This document shows, in pieces, positions 63,590 through 64,000 of a stretch of 64,000 nt of DNA. How positions within the stretch are numbered: position 1 is the first letter of the stretch; every line of letters begins with the position of its first letter. Under the pieces are notes generated by a model, which had not been told where the DNA came from, searched no databases, and saw only the letters and a list, made by a program, of their open reading frames with translations. Source of the stretch: Azospirillum brasilense (GTDB lineage Bacteria > Pseudomonadota > Alphaproteobacteria > Azospirillales > Azospirillaceae); NCBI RefSeq assembly GCF_007827815.1, contig NZ_VITH01000001.1, positions 496,001-560,000 of the forward strand. The letters run 5' to 3'. The translations under genes were made by a program, and so were the position numbers.

Positions 63590-63768
63590 CGGCGTGGTTC
63601 CCCTTCAGGACGGTCGGCGCCCAGCATGGCCGTCCTGAACGCGCCGGGGAAGCGTCCCGGGAGAGATGCGCCAACCGATTGGAATAATTGTGGAATTCTG
63701 CGACTGGCACACACGCGCAAGCGGCCCGGTGGAGTATCCCGCGGAGCCTTGACGCCGAATCGGGCCGC

Positions 63769-64000
63769 TCAGCGGTCGCTGCGGATCGGACCGAACTCCA
63801 CGGGAACCCAGGCGTAGCCGTCCCCTTCGGTGCGGACATGGCCAATGCCGGGGAAGGGCAGATGGGCGCCGCCCACCCACAGCTTCTGCGCCGCCGCCTC
63901 GGCCAGCAGCCGTCGGCGCGAGGCGATGGTCTCGTCCTTGTCGACGTCGAACTCGATGACGACCTCCGGACGGGCGAACTGAAGGGCGTGGCTGTGCACG
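63769..64000 (-). CDS. Tandem MBL-fold paralogue, N-terminus beyond the window
   Basis: The C-terminal 77 codons on the minus strand (HSHALQFARPEVVIEFDVDK, then LWVGGAHLPFPGIGHVRTEG) match the end of the preceding MBL protein almost residue for residue. The gene continues past base 64000, so its zinc motif cannot be checked. The DNA is also closely similar, suggesting a recent tandem duplication. The two genes are 179 bases apart in the same orientation. Confidence 0.9.
   Translation of the reverse strand, partial: VHSHALQFARPEVVIEFDVDKDETIASRRRLLAEAAAQKLWVGGAHLPFPGIGHVRTEGDGYAWVPVEFGPIRSDR

Overview
The window is about 64 kb of high-GC DNA from an alphaproteobacterium. Gene content and protein style (yicC-gmk, rsmA, surA-pdxA, lptG next to pepA-holC, a DUF2336 protein, many hybrid histidine kinases, a Hyb-type hydrogenase) point to Rhodospirillales and most likely Azospirillum. 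That assignment is inference from recognised families, not a database match. I saw no rRNA, tRNA, CRISPR array, transposase, integrase or plasmid replication gene. Most of the window therefore reads as chromosomal or chromid backbone with some accessory patches.

Layout. 1-2.1 kb: the end of an SDR oxidoreductase gene, then yicC-gmk. 2.1-6.2 kb: rsmA, an exported protein of unknown function, an alpha/beta hydrolase, an exported lytic transglycosylase and a membrane protein, all on the minus strand. 6.2-8.9 kb: a MHYT-PAS hybrid histidine kinase and a 40-residue membrane protein. 8.9-12.6 kb: an lptG-surA-pdxA block without the usual lptF and lptD neighbours, divergent from pepA-holC (12.8-14.8 kb). 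15-21.7 kb: a receiver-kinase protein, an MFS transporter, a DUF2336 protein, a small lipoprotein and uvrB.

21.7-25.1 kb is an accessory patch. An AT-rich leader precedes two overlapping exported protease genes, one chymotrypsin-fold (S1) and one subtilisin-fold (S8) with a LysM-like N-terminus, closed by a strong terminator-like hairpin. I rate it the best candidate for an undescribed system in the window. 25.1-34.7 kb: ilvE with a divergent MarR regulator, a small unknown protein, a cold-shock protein, a second hybrid kinase, an OmpR/EnvZ-type pair, an HNH protein, a FAD oxidoreductase with a tandem palindrome upstream, and three small unknown proteins.

34.7-43.8 kb is a trehalose and alpha-glucan module. 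A single 1879-residue reading frame carries a maltokinase-like domain, a TreZ domain and a MalQ (GH77) domain. It is followed by treY and a cupin gene. TreY isomerises the reducing end of malto-oligosaccharides, TreZ releases trehalose, MalQ re-lengthens short glucans, and the kinase-like domain could make maltose-1-phosphate. 43.9-54.5 kb: stress and signalling odds and ends (CheY-like regulator, GST, histidine phosphatase, SbmA-type ABC exporter, two divergent EamA exporters, FkbM methyltransferase, PPC-like protein, adenine deaminase, lipoprotein).

54.7-64 kb: a chemoreceptor gene with a structured leader, then the uptake hydrogenase operon hybO-hybA-hybB-hybC-hybD. A perfect FNR/FixK-type box (56567-56580) lies upstream of it. 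The small and electron-transfer subunits carry Tat signals, the HybB-like protein links to the quinone pool, and hybD encodes the maturation protease. Two tandem MBL-fold hydrolase genes, convergent with the operon, end the window.
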